A stretch of DNA of 64,000 bases from ZC4RG30 sp963777735 (GTDB lineage Bacteria; Pseudomonadota; Gammaproteobacteria; Steroidobacterales; Steroidobacteraceae), in the NCBI GenBank assembly GCA_963777735.1, contig CAVZRQ010000008.1, positions 310,001 through 374,000 on the forward strand, written 5' to 3'. Positions 46,019 through 54,851 of this stretch are shown here, piece after piece. The translations under genes and the position numbers were made by a program. The first letter of the stretch is position 1; each line of letters begins with the position of its first letter. The notes under the pieces were generated by a model. That model was not told the DNA's origin and searched no databases. It was given only the letters and a program-made list of their open reading frames with translations.

Positions 46019-46984
46019 TTAAGGCAGCGGGATCGCGATGGCCTTGAACGGGCCCGGATCCTTGCCGCGGAATTGCGGGTTGAACAGGTACTGGATCTTG
46101 CCTTCGACGGCATAGGCCGTGTTGCCGATCAGCGTGACGCCGGGCGAGGAATCGAGCCCCTCGCGCAGCACGTCGATGCGCGCATTGTTGCCTTCGACGG
46201 TGACGATCGTGATGCGACCGCCCGTGCCCTCGGCCTGCAGAAAGCGGTTGCCGCCAATCGGACGGATGGCATCCGGGCCTTCCATCTTGCGCGAGGCATT
46301 GAGAAGCGTCAGCGCGGCAGGCTTGCCGGGCGCGGGCAGAACCACCCGCCACAATTCATTCTTCTGCACATTGTTGATGATGAGCGCACCGCTGGTTTCG
46401 AAGGCCAGGCCATCGATGCCCTTGAGACGATCGTCGGCCACCACGACTTCCAGCGCCGCGGCGCCTTTTGCGAGTTTCAGGATGCGACCGCCAGGCGTAT
46501 CGGTGGCGAACACGGCGCCATCGTTGGCGATCGCTATATCGTTGCAGGTGCCTCCGGGCGCGGGGAATGGCCAGCGGCCGATCAGTTTGCCGGTCTTGAG
46601 CTCAAAGGCCACGACCTCGGAAGGCGCAGCGGGACCAGGCGTACGTGGGCCGAAAGTATTGGCCACCGAGCACACCCACAGGCGCCCTTGCTTGTCGTCG
46701 GCCAGCACCCCGTAGACGGAGCGCAGCCCGTTCTCGGCATTGGGCACGATGAAGGGCACGGCCGTGGTGTCTTTTGGTCCGGCGCGGTAGATGGTGCCGG
46801 GAACACTGCCCGCATACAGGGCACCCTGCAGATCGGAGGTCACGCTCTCAGGATGCACGCCCGTGCCGCTGATCAGGATGTCGCCGCGCACCGCCGCGGG
46901 AGCCGATGCGGTTGAGGTGGATTGCGCGGCGCATCCCGCCAGCGAGGCGATAACCGGCAACAGCAACAAGGAACTTGCTTTCAT
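46019..46984 (-). CDS. SMP-30/gluconolactonase-like beta-propeller lipoprotein
   Basis: A 321-residue lipoprotein: ATG at 46984 with lipobox SLAGC. The mature part is a six-bladed propeller of the SMP-30/strictosidine-synthase type, with motifs GTCNDIAIANDGAVFATDTPGG, GIDGLAFETSGALIINN and GPDAIRPIGGNRFL. The conserved metal-site acidic and Asn residues are partly visible. A lactone hydrolase or an open sensor role are both possible. It is upstream of the DUF8021 gene and divergent from the PQQ dehydrogenase across 28 bases. Confidence 0.75.
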   Translation of the reverse strand: MKASSLLLLPVIASLAGCAAQSTSTASAPAAVRGDILISGTGVHPESVTSDLQGALYAGSVPGTIYRAGPKDTTAVPFIVPNAENGLRSVYGVLADDKQGRLWVCSVANTFGPRTPGPAAPSEVVAFELKTGKLIGRWPFPAPGGTCNDIAIANDGAVFATDTPGGRILKLAKGAAALEVVVADDRLKGIDGLAFETSGALIINNVQKNELWRVVLPAPGKPAALTLLNASRKMEGPDAIRPIGGNRFLQAEGTGGRITIVTVEGNNARIDVLREGLDSSPGVTLIGNTAYAVEGKIQYLFNPQFRGKDPGPFKAIAIPLP

Positions 46985-47012
46985 GACCCCCGCATCCTTT
47001 ACGATTGTTGGA

Positions 47013-49127
47013 ATGAGAATACAACACATCGGGGCGATAGCCTCACTGGTCCTGTTGCTGGGGGTTTCTTCGACAAGCGCAGCGGCTGCCACTGCGGTGG
47101 ATGCCGCGCGGCTGCGCGCCGCGCAGAGCGAACCAGGTCAGTGGCTGATGGACGGCCGCACCTACAACGCACAGCGCTACAGCCCGCTACAACGAATCAA
47201 TGAATCCAATGTGCAGCAACTGGGTCTCGCCTGGTTTGCCGAACTCGATACCTTCCGCGGTGTGGAAGGCACGCCGCTGTTTGTCGATGGCGTGCTTTAC
47301 AACATCAGCGCCTGGAACATCACCACCGCCTACAACGCGAAGACGGGCCGCAGGCTGTGGACCTACGACCCGAAAGTGCCACGCGAAATGGGCCGTTATG
47401 CCTGTTGCGAACCCGTGGCCCGCGGCCTCGCCTTCTGGAAGCGCAATGTCATCATCGCGACTCTGGATGGCCGGCTGATCGCACTCAACGCAAAGAACGG
47501 CAAGCCGGTGTGGACCGCACGCACCTTTGGTGACGAATGGCCGTGGACCATCACCGGCGCGCCGCGCGTATTCGACGGCATGGTGGTGGTGGGCAATGGC
47601 GGCGCGGATCTCGGCGCCCGTGGATTTGTCAGCGCCTGGGATGCCGACACCGGCAAGTTCCTGTGGAAGTTCTACACCGTGCCGGGAGACCCTGCGAAAG
47701 GTCCGGATGGCGCAGCCTCCGACAGCGTCATGGCGATGGCGGCGCAAACCTGGAAAGGCGAATGGTGGAAGCTCGGCGGCGGCGGCACGGCCTGGGATTC
47801 CATCACCTACGACCCTGACCTGCAGCTGGTGTATGTGGGCACCGGCAACGGTTCGCCGTTGGCCCGCGAGCATCGCAGCCCCGGCGGCGGCGACAACCTC
47901 TTCCTGTGTTCGGTGGTCGCGCTCGACGCGAAGACCGGCGCCTATCGCTGGCACTACCAGGAAACCCCGGGCGAAGACTGGGACTACACCTGCACGCAAT
48001 CCATCGTGCTGGCCGACCTCCCCATCGGAGGCGTCACGCGCAAGGTGCTGATGCATGCACCCAAGAACGGCTTCTTCTACGTCATCGATCGCGCCACCGG
48101 CAAACTGCTCTCGGCGAACAATTTCGTGCCGGTGAACTGGGCGAGCGGCATCGACTTGGTCACGGGCAAGCCCAACGTGAATCCGGCGGCGCATTACGGC
48201 ACTGATCCGGTGCTCGTCACGCCGGGCCCAGGCGGCGGACACAACTGGTTCCCGATGGCGTTCAGTCCGGATACCAACCTCGCCTATTTCCCTGCGTACG
48301 AGCATTGGTTTGTTTACGCGCTGGATCCGAACTTCGTGGCCAAACCCTTCCGTTCCAATGGCGGCTGGGGCGGCTACACAGGCGCAGCCCTGCAGAAGCG
48401 CCTGCAACTGCAGGCAGAAGGAAATGCGAAGGAAAAGGCCTGGCTGGTAGCCTGGGATCCGATCAAGCAGGAAGAGCGCTGGCGTGTACCCCTGCCACGG
48501 CATGGCAATGGCGGCGTGTTGACCACTGCGGGCAACCTGGTGATCGAAGGCACCACGAAGCAGACCTTCGCGGCCTTCCGCGCCACCGACGGCAAACTGC
48601 TGTGGGAGATGCCCGTCCAGTCGGCGCCGGTTTCCGGCCCCATCACCTACGAAATGGGGGGTGAGCAATACATTGCGGTGAACGCCGGCTGGGGCGGCGG
48701 TGCCGCCCAGATCGAACGCGGCGCAGGGACGGCGATGCACCGCGCCTCGGCACGCCTGCTGGTGTTCAAGCTCGGCGGCAAGAAGAAGCTGCCGCCGCTG
48801 CCACCCGCAACACCCATCCCTGATCCACCGCCACTGCGGGCAACGGAAGAAAGCATCCAGCGCGGCGCGCTGGTATTTGCACGTACCTGCGCGCAGTGCC
48901 ACGGCCAGCTTGCCATCGGTGGCGTGAAGGACCTGCGGCAGATGGATCGCGCCACCCACGCCGAATTCAACGACATCGTGCTCAAGGGGCTGCGCGTGCA
49001 GAAAGGCATGGCGAGTTTCGCAGGCGTACTGACACTCGAGGAAGTGGAAGATGCGCACGCCTACGTGATCTCGCGTGCGCACGAAGACTGGGGATCCATC
49101 GGCAGCGAAACCGGCGGACCGCACTGA
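47013..49127 (+). CDS. PQQ-dependent dehydrogenase with C-terminal cytochrome c (quinohemoprotein)
   Basis: A 704-residue periplasmic enzyme that oxidises an alcohol or aldehyde and passes electrons to a fused heme. The signal peptide ends near SAAAA. The eight-bladed propeller (to about residue 600) has the adjacent cysteines C131-C132 (YACCEPV) that form the vicinal disulfide near PQQ and the catalytic aspartate in GEDWDYT. A Pro-rich linker leads to CAQCH (626-630) and a likely heme Met666. This is type II alcohol-dehydrogenase architecture. ATG at 47013 leaves only 28 bases to the divergent lipoprotein. The substrate is unknown. Confidence 0.93.
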   Translation: MRIQHIGAIASLVLLLGVSSTSAAAATAVDAARLRAAQSEPGQWLMDGRTYNAQRYSPLQRINESNVQQLGLAWFAELDTFRGVEGTPLFVDGVLYNISAWNITTAYNAKTGRRLWTYDPKVPREMGRYACCEPVARGLAFWKRNVIIATLDGRLIALNAKNGKPVWTARTFGDEWPWTITGAPRVFDGMVVVGNGGADLGARGFVSAWDADTGKFLWKFYTVPGDPAKGPDGAASDSVMAMAAQTWKGEWWKLGGGGTAWDSITYDPDLQLVYVGTGNGSPLAREHRSPGGGDNLFLCSVVALDAKTGAYRWHYQETPGEDWDYTCTQSIVLADLPIGGVTRKVLMHAPKNGFFYVIDRATGKLLSANNFVPVNWASGIDLVTGKPNVNPAAHYGTDPVLVTPGPGGGHNWFPMAFSPDTNLAYFPAYEHWFVYALDPNFVAKPFRSNGGWGGYTGAALQKRLQLQAEGNAKEKAWLVAWDPIKQEERWRVPLPRHGNGGVLTTAGNLVIEGTTKQTFAAFRATDGKLLWEMPVQSAPVSGPITYEMGGEQYIAVNAGWGGGAAQIERGAGTAMHRASARLLVFKLGGKKKLPPLPPATPIPDPPPLRATEESIQRGALVFARTCAQCHGQLAIGGVKDLRQMDRATHAEFNDIVLKGLRVQKGMASFAGVLTLEEVEDAHAYVISRAHEDWGSIGSETGGPH

Positions 49128-49207
49128 ATGACAGGCGCTGCCGGCCAAGTCGCTGGCAGCGCTGATGAACACGAACATCGCCGAAGCGAGCGCTGCGCCT
49201 CAGCTCT

Positions 49208-49993
49208 TCATTTGGCAGTGGATTCGACCTTCTCCACCCTGCGCATCGTGATTTCCATGCGAGTGAACGTCTCGTCGTTGATGTTGATATCCATCGAGAT
49301 GTTCACGACCCTGGAATCGGGCTTGGCCGATATGCGGATGACCCGTTCGCAGGTCTGCCAGTTGCGTGGGCGATCCGGCCGCCTTTCGTCCGGAACCACC
49401 TCGGGCATCGCGCTCAAAAGGATGGGCGCGTTCACACAGGTGGTCTTGAAGATGGCGCGGTTGCCTTTATTGGAACCCGGCCCGCCTTCGGGCAGTCCCT
49501 TGTTGTCCACGAGCAGATAATGGATGGCATCCTGGCCAGGATCGAGGCCGAACAACAGCATCGCCGGTGACAGGAAGGACACGCCACCAGGGAGATTGCG
49601 CCCCTCCACGGCATAGATGTCCTGCCATGACACGTCGAGAATGCATTGCACGCCAGGACCCTTTCCGATCCCCACGCAGTCGCCCTTGCCCTTGATGCCA
49701 CTGCAGTAAGGCACTGCGGGAGGTGGCGGGTTATCGGACTGGGTCGGGTCCGGCGGCAATGGCGCGCATCGGTGCTCGATGTAATCGGGGTGGTCGTAAA
49801 CCACCTCCACCATGCCTTCGAAACGGTATGGACCCACGAGCCGACGCAGCCACAAGTCAGATGCCACCGGGGGCCCGGAAGGATCCTGCCATTGTGGAGG
49901 CGGCTCGCGCGCCTGGGCCAAAGCATCACCAAAGAAGACGAGGCACGCGGCACCCAGCGATGTGGCAAGAAAGCCGCGCATGCCGTTCATCAC
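49208..49993 (-). CDS. Secreted four-cysteine protein, tandem paralog 3
   Basis: A 261-residue exported protein with a signal peptide to about residue 27 (GDALAQA). Conserved marks shared with its two upstream neighbours are REPPPxWxDPxGPP, WLRRLVGPYRFEGM, GKGDCVGIGKGPGVQC, LFGLDPGQ, IHYLLVDNKGLPEGG and FKTTCVN with a later TCERVIRI. A Pro-rich insertion with two extra cysteines follows the WLRRL element. I recognise no family. Its start overlaps the stop of the next paralog (ATGA), so the three are translated as one unit. Confidence 0.75.
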   Translation of the reverse strand: MMNGMRGFLATSLGAACLVFFGDALAQAREPPPQWQDPSGPPVASDLWLRRLVGPYRFEGMVEVVYDHPDYIEHRCAPLPPDPTQSDNPPPPAVPYCSGIKGKGDCVGIGKGPGVQCILDVSWQDIYAVEGRNLPGGVSFLSPAMLLFGLDPGQDAIHYLLVDNKGLPEGGPGSNKGNRAIFKTTCVNAPILLSAMPEVVPDERRPDRPRNWQTCERVIRISAKPDSRVVNISMDININDETFTRMEITMRRVEKVESTAK

Positions 49994-50682
49994 TTCGGCG
50001 CTCCTGTCTCTGCTGATACCTGGTCCTGAGGTACCCGCCGCAGCGACAACATGATGGTGGATGCCGGATTCTTGTCGCCTCCCATCCCGGTCTCAGCATC
50101 GATCCACATGTACAGCAACGTGGCATCGGGTTTGGCTTCGATACGAATGACCCGATCGCAGCCCACCGGCGTGTTCACGCAAGGCGTCCGGAAAGTCGCA
50201 CGGTGACCACTGCTGGCACCCAGGCCACCCTCGGGCAGACCCTTGTTGTCCACCAGCAGATAGTGGATTGCCGACTGCCCGGGATCGAGACCAAAAAGCG
50301 CCATGGCCGGATTCAGATAGGAAATCGCGCCCGGCGGCGCAGAAACCGTGCCGCTTTCAAAATCCACGCCATACATGTCCCGCCACGCAAGATTCAGAAC
50401 GCAATGCACACCAGGGCCAGCTCCCACCCCCACGCAATCGCCTTTGCCTTTGACTCCCTGGCAAACCTCAGGTGAGCACTCAGCCTGGGGATTCATTTTG
50501 ATCATCCCGTCGAATGTGTATCTCCCCACCAGTCTTCTGAGCCAGACATCCATCGCCGTAGGTGGGCCGGCGGGATCGACCCACGGTGGTGGTGGCTCAC
50601 GCGGCTGTGCAACCGTTCTATTGCTGGCCAGCATCGCGGCGCTCATCAACACCGCAGTCGTGACTTGGCTAGCTGCATTCAT
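49990..50682 (-). CDS. Secreted four-cysteine protein, tandem paralog 2
   Basis: A 230-residue exported protein with a signal peptide to about residue 26. It is the shortest and simplest member: REPPPPWVDPAGPP, VWLRRLVGRYTFDGM, GKGDCVGVGAGPGVHC, LFGLDPGQSAIHYLLVDNKG, FRTPCVNTPVGCDRVIRI. Four cysteines common to all three copies suggest two disulfides outside the cytoplasm. ATG at 50682 overlaps the stop of paralog 1 by four bases. Confidence 0.75.
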   Translation of the reverse strand: MNAASQVTTAVLMSAAMLASNRTVAQPREPPPPWVDPAGPPTAMDVWLRRLVGRYTFDGMIKMNPQAECSPEVCQGVKGKGDCVGVGAGPGVHCVLNLAWRDMYGVDFESGTVSAPPGAISYLNPAMALFGLDPGQSAIHYLLVDNKGLPEGGLGASSGHRATFRTPCVNTPVGCDRVIRIEAKPDATLLYMWIDAETGMGGDKNPASTIMLSLRRVPQDQVSAETGAPK

Positions 50683-51428
50683 CGTTTCGGCGCAACGGGT
50701 GCCGCTGGCGCCGACATGGGAGCTGGCGCCTGAATGTCGGCTGTGCGGCGCATGCGGAAGTTGAAACGCGCGGCGAGCTTGTAGTCCAGTTCCGTGTCGA
50801 TCTGCATGTCGACGATTTCGCTGCCGGATTCGCTGGTGATGCGCGTGATGCGCTGGCAGCCGGGCGGCGCGTTCACACAGGGTGTCTTGAATGTCGCGGT
50901 ATCGCCGGTGATGTAGCCCGTCGCCCCTTCTGCCAGCCCCTTGCTGTTCACCTGCAGGTAGCGGATTCCGAGATCGTCCGGCTCCATGGCATAGAGGATC
51001 ATTGCGGGCGTCAGGTCGGAGACGCCACTCACCACTTCCTGACCGTGAGGCCCAGGCACCTGCGGCCAGCGCACGTTGATCTCGCATTGCACGCCGGGCG
51101 CCAAGCCGAAACCCACGCAGGTACCGGTGCCGCGGATTGTCCAACGTTCTTCAGCCTTGCCCGTGCCACCCAGATCCACCTTGCCCTCGAAGGTGTACTT
51201 GCCGAGCAGCCGACGGATCCAGGCAATCAAGGCGGAAGGCTTGACGGTGAGCTTCTCGCCGCTGACTACTACTTCACTGAGCTCATCTACCGCGGCCGCA
51301 GAAGCGGCCGTTGGTGAGCCCGGCCTCATGGAGTCCGGGCTTGCCGCAAGACCTGCAACGGGAATGAGCAGTGCCAGCGCGAAGGCACTGCCCATGATCA
51401 ACGATGCGGCTCGCGAACTGGCCGGCAT
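50679..51428 (-). CDS. Secreted four-cysteine protein, tandem paralog 1
   Basis: A 249-residue exported protein with an N-terminal signal (ALALLIPVAGLAASP). It is the most diverged copy: WIRRLLGKYTFEGKVDLGG, GTGTCVGFGLAPGVQCEI, AMILYAMEPDDLGIRYLQV, KGLAEGATG, FKTPCVNAPPGCQRITRI. The family core and the four cysteines are kept. It is first in the three-gene unit; a promoter should lie in the 90-base gap to ligB. Confidence 0.75.
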   Translation of the reverse strand: MPASSRAASLIMGSAFALALLIPVAGLAASPDSMRPGSPTAASAAAVDELSEVVVSGEKLTVKPSALIAWIRRLLGKYTFEGKVDLGGTGKAEERWTIRGTGTCVGFGLAPGVQCEINVRWPQVPGPHGQEVVSGVSDLTPAMILYAMEPDDLGIRYLQVNSKGLAEGATGYITGDTATFKTPCVNAPPGCQRITRITSESGSEIVDMQIDTELDYKLAARFNFRMRRTADIQAPAPMSAPAAPVAPKR

Positions 51429-51518
51429 GACCTGGACCCCCGGATTTTGTCCGAGTGTGCCACGGTGCCGGCGCCGTGGCGAAAACTATCGCGTGCCTGT
51501 CAGCGGGGCTATCGCTGA

Positions 51519-52364
51519 TCAGATAAACGTGTTCTCCAGCACCAGCACGCCTGCGCCGGTGTTCGAGATCGGCGCGTGATAGTGCTTGTGCACCACCCGC
51601 ACGTTATCCTGCAACGCGCCGCGCATCACCAGCCACATGATGGTCTCGATGCCCTCGGTGCCCGTCCGGCGCATGATTTCCGAGTTCGAGAACTTCGTGA
51701 ACCATTCCGGGTCGCTGGCAATGCGGTCCATGGTTTCAAGATCGAAATCCACGTCGATGAGCCCCGCGCGCTCGCCCTGCAGCTGATGCGACAGGCCGCC
51801 AGTGCCGAGCACCACGACCTTCAGATCTTCAGGATAGGACTCGATGGCCTTGCGCAGCGCCTGCCCCAGCTTGTAGCAGCGCGCGGCGGTTGGAACAGGA
51901 TGCTGCACCACGTTCACGGCCAGCGGAATGGTGGTGATCGGCCACACTTCGTGCGTGCCCCACAGGGCACGGATCGGATTCACGAAGCCGTGATCGACTT
52001 TCATTTCCTGGCAGGTGCAGATGTCGAACTCCTGTTCGACCAGCTTCTCGGCCAGATGCCACGAGAACTGCGCATCACCCTTGAACGGGGCAACGGGCTT
52101 GAGCGCCCAGCCCTCGTCGGCATTCTCGTAGGTATCCGCGCAGCCCAGGGCGAAGGTCGGCACCTTGTCGAGGAAGAAGTTCAGGCCATGATCGTTGTAG
52201 ACGATGATGGCGATGTCCGGCTTGTGCTTCTGCAGCCATTCCTGCGCCGGCTTGTAGCCGTCGAAGAAGCGCTTCCAGTACGGTTCCTGCGTCAGGTTGT
52301 TGGCGATGGCATTACCCACGGCCGGGATGTGTGAACTGGTCACACCACCAATGATCTTAGCCAT
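51519..52364 (-). CDS. ligB: Extradiol ring-cleavage dioxygenase catalytic subunit (LigB type)
   Basis: A 281-residue class III extradiol dioxygenase. Fe(II) ligands are H12 (SSHIP), H59 (NDHGLN) and a Glu in GTEGIE (237/240); the base H193 is in GLSHQ. This is the LigB subunit that opens protocatechuate or gallate-like rings between C4 and C5. It overlaps ligA by eight bases. No downstream meta-cleavage genes are near, so the natural substrate is uncertain. Confidence 0.9.
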   Translation of the reverse strand: MAKIIGGVTSSHIPAVGNAIANNLTQEPYWKRFFDGYKPAQEWLQKHKPDIAIIVYNDHGLNFFLDKVPTFALGCADTYENADEGWALKPVAPFKGDAQFSWHLAEKLVEQEFDICTCQEMKVDHGFVNPIRALWGTHEVWPITTIPLAVNVVQHPVPTAARCYKLGQALRKAIESYPEDLKVVVLGTGGLSHQLQGERAGLIDVDFDLETMDRIASDPEWFTKFSNSEIMRRTGTEGIETIMWLVMRGALQDNVRVVHKHYHAPISNTGAGVLVLENTFI

Positions 52365-52758
52365 TCCAGTAACCCTCGCGCTTCTTGATCTTTTCGATCA
52401 GGCCATCTGCCTTGGCGAGCAGCTTGGCCTGGAATTCCTTGGTGGTGATGCCCTGGAACTGGGCACCGGCATCCTGCACCGAGGTGCCGCGCGGAATCGC
52501 CATCTTGGCCATGTAGTAGATGTTCGCACCCGCCCGCAGCATGCCGAGGAAATCCTTCTTCAGGACGAATTCCTTGTACTTGCCGGTAACGCCGAATTTG
52601 TCGCAGTAGGCAGCAGGGTCGGCATCGAACTCGGTGCGGTTTGCTTCTTCGCAGAAGGAGAACAGCAGCTTGTTCAGTGCGTATGAGCCGTGTGCGTACT
52701 TGCCGTCGAATACATATGTACCCGGGATGTCTTCGTAGTCGTGCTTGGTCCAGACCAT
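52357..52758 (-). CDS. ligA: Extradiol dioxygenase small subunit (LigA type)
   Basis: A 133-residue LigA-like protein: DIPGTYVFDGKYAHGSYALNKL, FDADPAAYCDKFGVTG, DFLGMLRAGANIYYMAKM. In the LigAB heterotetramer this subunit covers the active site. I chose ATG at 52758, because family homology begins about ten residues later. It is translationally coupled to ligB. Confidence 0.9.
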   Translation of the reverse strand: MVWTKHDYEDIPGTYVFDGKYAHGSYALNKLLFSFCEEANRTEFDADPAAYCDKFGVTGKYKEFVLKKDFLGMLRAGANIYYMAKMAIPRGTSVQDAGAQFQGITTKEFQAKLLAKADGLIEKIKKREGYWNG

Positions 52759-52857
52759 ACTGGTATCCGCCCCTTGTCTTGATGACTGTGTGGGGAAGAT
52801 TGTACTCCCGACCGAAAGCCGCGTCAGTGGCGGCAAACTCCTTGCCGGCGACAGCAG

Positions 52858-53697
52858 TCAGGCCGCTTCGCGCAGACCAGCAGGCAAGCGGACGAAACCC
52901 GTCTCCGCGCTGCGATGCTCCCAGATGCGCAGCTCGCCATTGCGATCCTCGACCAGCGCCGTGCAATGCTCGACCCAGTCGCCGTCATTGCAGTAAAGCA
53001 CGCCGTTTATCTGCTCCACATGTGGGCGATGGATATGCCCGCAGATGATGCCATCGAGCCCCCGGTCTGCAGCCGCGCCCGCTGCTGCCTGCTCGTAGCG
53101 CCGCACATAATCCATGGCATTGCCCACGCGGGTCTTGAGCCAGGTGGCCAGCGACCAGCGACGGAAGCCGCAAATGGTTCTCATCCAGTTCACGTACCGG
53201 CTGGCCAGGAGGATCACGGAATACAGAGCGCAACCAGTGGCCTTCAGCAACGGGCTGAAGCGCACTGCCCCATCGAATACGTCGCCATGGATCACCAGCA
53301 TGCGCTGTCCGCGCCGGGTGGTGTGGATACATTCTTCGTGCACTTCGACACCAGCCAGCAGACTGCCAACCAGAGTTCGAGCGAGATCATCGTGATTGCC
53401 GGGAATGTAGACCACGCGCGTGCCATTGCGGGCCTTATCCATCACCAGCTTGAGCACTTCGTGGTGCGAGGCGGGCCAGTAGATGCCGCGGCGCATGCTC
53501 CAGAGATCCACCACATCCCCGACGAGGTAGAGCTCCTCCATTTCTACGGTGCGGAGGAAACTTGCGATCTCGGCGGCCTGGCACTCGCGTGCTCCCAGGT
53601 GCAGATCGGAAATGAATGCTGTTCTTACCCGGGCGGTCCGCGCATTGGAGAACATATCCTGCTCTGGCCTCGCATTTTCTGCTTCGGATGAGAGCAT
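52858..53697 (-). CDS. UDP-2,3-diacylglucosamine diphosphatase-like metallophosphoesterase (LpxH-like)
   Basis: A 279-residue calcineurin-like phosphoesterase with all metal motifs: SDLHLG, VGDVVDLWS, PGNHDD, VIHGDVFDG and GHIHRPH. The pattern and length fit LpxH-type enzymes that make lipid X in lipid A synthesis, or a paralog acting on another lipid sugar. ATG at 53697 is used; ATG at 53655 is also possible. It follows the GT4 gene by 48 bases. Confidence 0.82.
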   Translation of the reverse strand: MLSSEAENARPEQDMFSNARTARVRTAFISDLHLGARECQAAEIASFLRTVEMEELYLVGDVVDLWSMRRGIYWPASHHEVLKLVMDKARNGTRVVYIPGNHDDLARTLVGSLLAGVEVHEECIHTTRRGQRMLVIHGDVFDGAVRFSPLLKATGCALYSVILLASRYVNWMRTICGFRRWSLATWLKTRVGNAMDYVRRYEQAAAGAAADRGLDGIICGHIHRPHVEQINGVLYCNDGDWVEHCTALVEDRNGELRIWEHRSAETGFVRLPAGLREAA

Positions 53698-53745
53698 TCT
53701 CTGCAGGAAGTCTTACCAACTCCTTACTTTCACAAGAACTTCTTG

Positions 53746-54780
53746 TTACAGCCCGCTGGGAACCAGATGGGATTCGAACTCGCGGGTGCAACTGCCCCAG
53801 TCATTTTTCTCAGCCCATTCCCGACACCTGGTCGGCGATATCTGCAGCGCGCGGCGCGCGGCCACCGCAAGATCCCAGTCCAGCGCTCCGGTCACACCGT
53901 CCTTGATCACATCAACAGGACCGGTTACCGGAAAGGCCGCAACCGGCACACCACAGGCCATTGCTTCCAGGTTGACGAGACCAAACGTGTCCGTGAGGCT
54001 CGGAAACACCATCACATCGGCTGCAGCCATGTGCCGGGCAAGATCTTCGCCATGCCGGAATCCCACGAAGTGCGTATCCGGGAATCGCTGTCCCAGTCGC
54101 TGCCGGTCAGGGCCGTCGCCCACCACCAGCTTGCTGCCTGACCAGGCCATCCCAAGAAAGGCATCCAGATTCTTTTCCACGGCCAGACGCCCGACGTATA
54201 CAGCCACAGGTCGCGGCAACGACAGGAATGTCTTCTCGCGCGGACGGAAGAGTTCAGAATCCACGCCGCGACGCCAGCGCACCAGATTGCGGAAGCCCCA
54301 GCCTTCAAGCTCCCGCTGCATTGTTGGCGTGCTGACCATGCATCGCTCCCCTGCCAGGTGGAACCACCGCAGGAGCGCATAGGACCAACTCACCGGTACT
54401 GGCAGACGCTTCCGCAGGTACTGCGGAAACTGCGTGTGATAGGACGTGGTAAACCGGAGGCGCTGCGCCCGACAGTGCGCGCGAACTGCAAACCCCAGAG
54501 GACCTTCAGTTGCAATGTGCACGGCCTCCGGCCGGAATCGACGGAACGTTTCCGTCACGCCAGGGCGAACACCCAGCGCAAGCTTGATCTCTCCATAACC
54601 CGGGCAGGCAACCGTCTTGAACTGCTGCGGCGTGAGCATTTCAACCTGGTGACCACGCGCCGACAACTGCGCCACAGTCTGACGCAGAGTGATGACCACC
54701 CCATTGGTCTGTGGCAGCCATGCATCCGTTGCTATCAGTATCCGCACAGGCAGTGTTATAGGAAACCAGCGTGACATCAT
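53746..54780 (-). CDS. GT4-family glycosyltransferase
   Basis: A 344-residue GT-B-fold glycosyltransferase of CAZy family GT4 type. N-terminal RILIATDAWLPQTNGVVITLR, acceptor-domain YHTQFPQYLR, donor-domain PVAVYVGRLAVEKNLDAFL and the E-x7-E-like LTDTFGLVNLEAMACGVPV are clear. It resembles transferases that glycosylate diacylglycerol or other lipid carriers with mannose or glucose. The linkage is unknown. It is divergent from the Mpo1-like gene. Confidence 0.85.
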   Translation of the reverse strand: MMSRWFPITLPVRILIATDAWLPQTNGVVITLRQTVAQLSARGHQVEMLTPQQFKTVACPGYGEIKLALGVRPGVTETFRRFRPEAVHIATEGPLGFAVRAHCRAQRLRFTTSYHTQFPQYLRKRLPVPVSWSYALLRWFHLAGERCMVSTPTMQRELEGWGFRNLVRWRRGVDSELFRPREKTFLSLPRPVAVYVGRLAVEKNLDAFLGMAWSGSKLVVGDGPDRQRLGQRFPDTHFVGFRHGEDLARHMAAADVMVFPSLTDTFGLVNLEAMACGVPVAAFPVTGPVDVIKDGVTGALDWDLAVAARRALQISPTRCREWAEKNDWGSCTREFESHLVPSGL

Positions 54781-54851
54781 CGTGACAGCAACTGATTGTC
54801 AGGCCGTCACGGGAATGCAATGCCGCCGTTATACAAACCTGAAAACGCCAG

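Noticed and set aside
47187..49178. 663-codon minus-strand frame opposite the PQQ dehydrogenase
   Set aside because: Composition is typical of an antisense shadow and the plus strand has catalytic and heme motifs.
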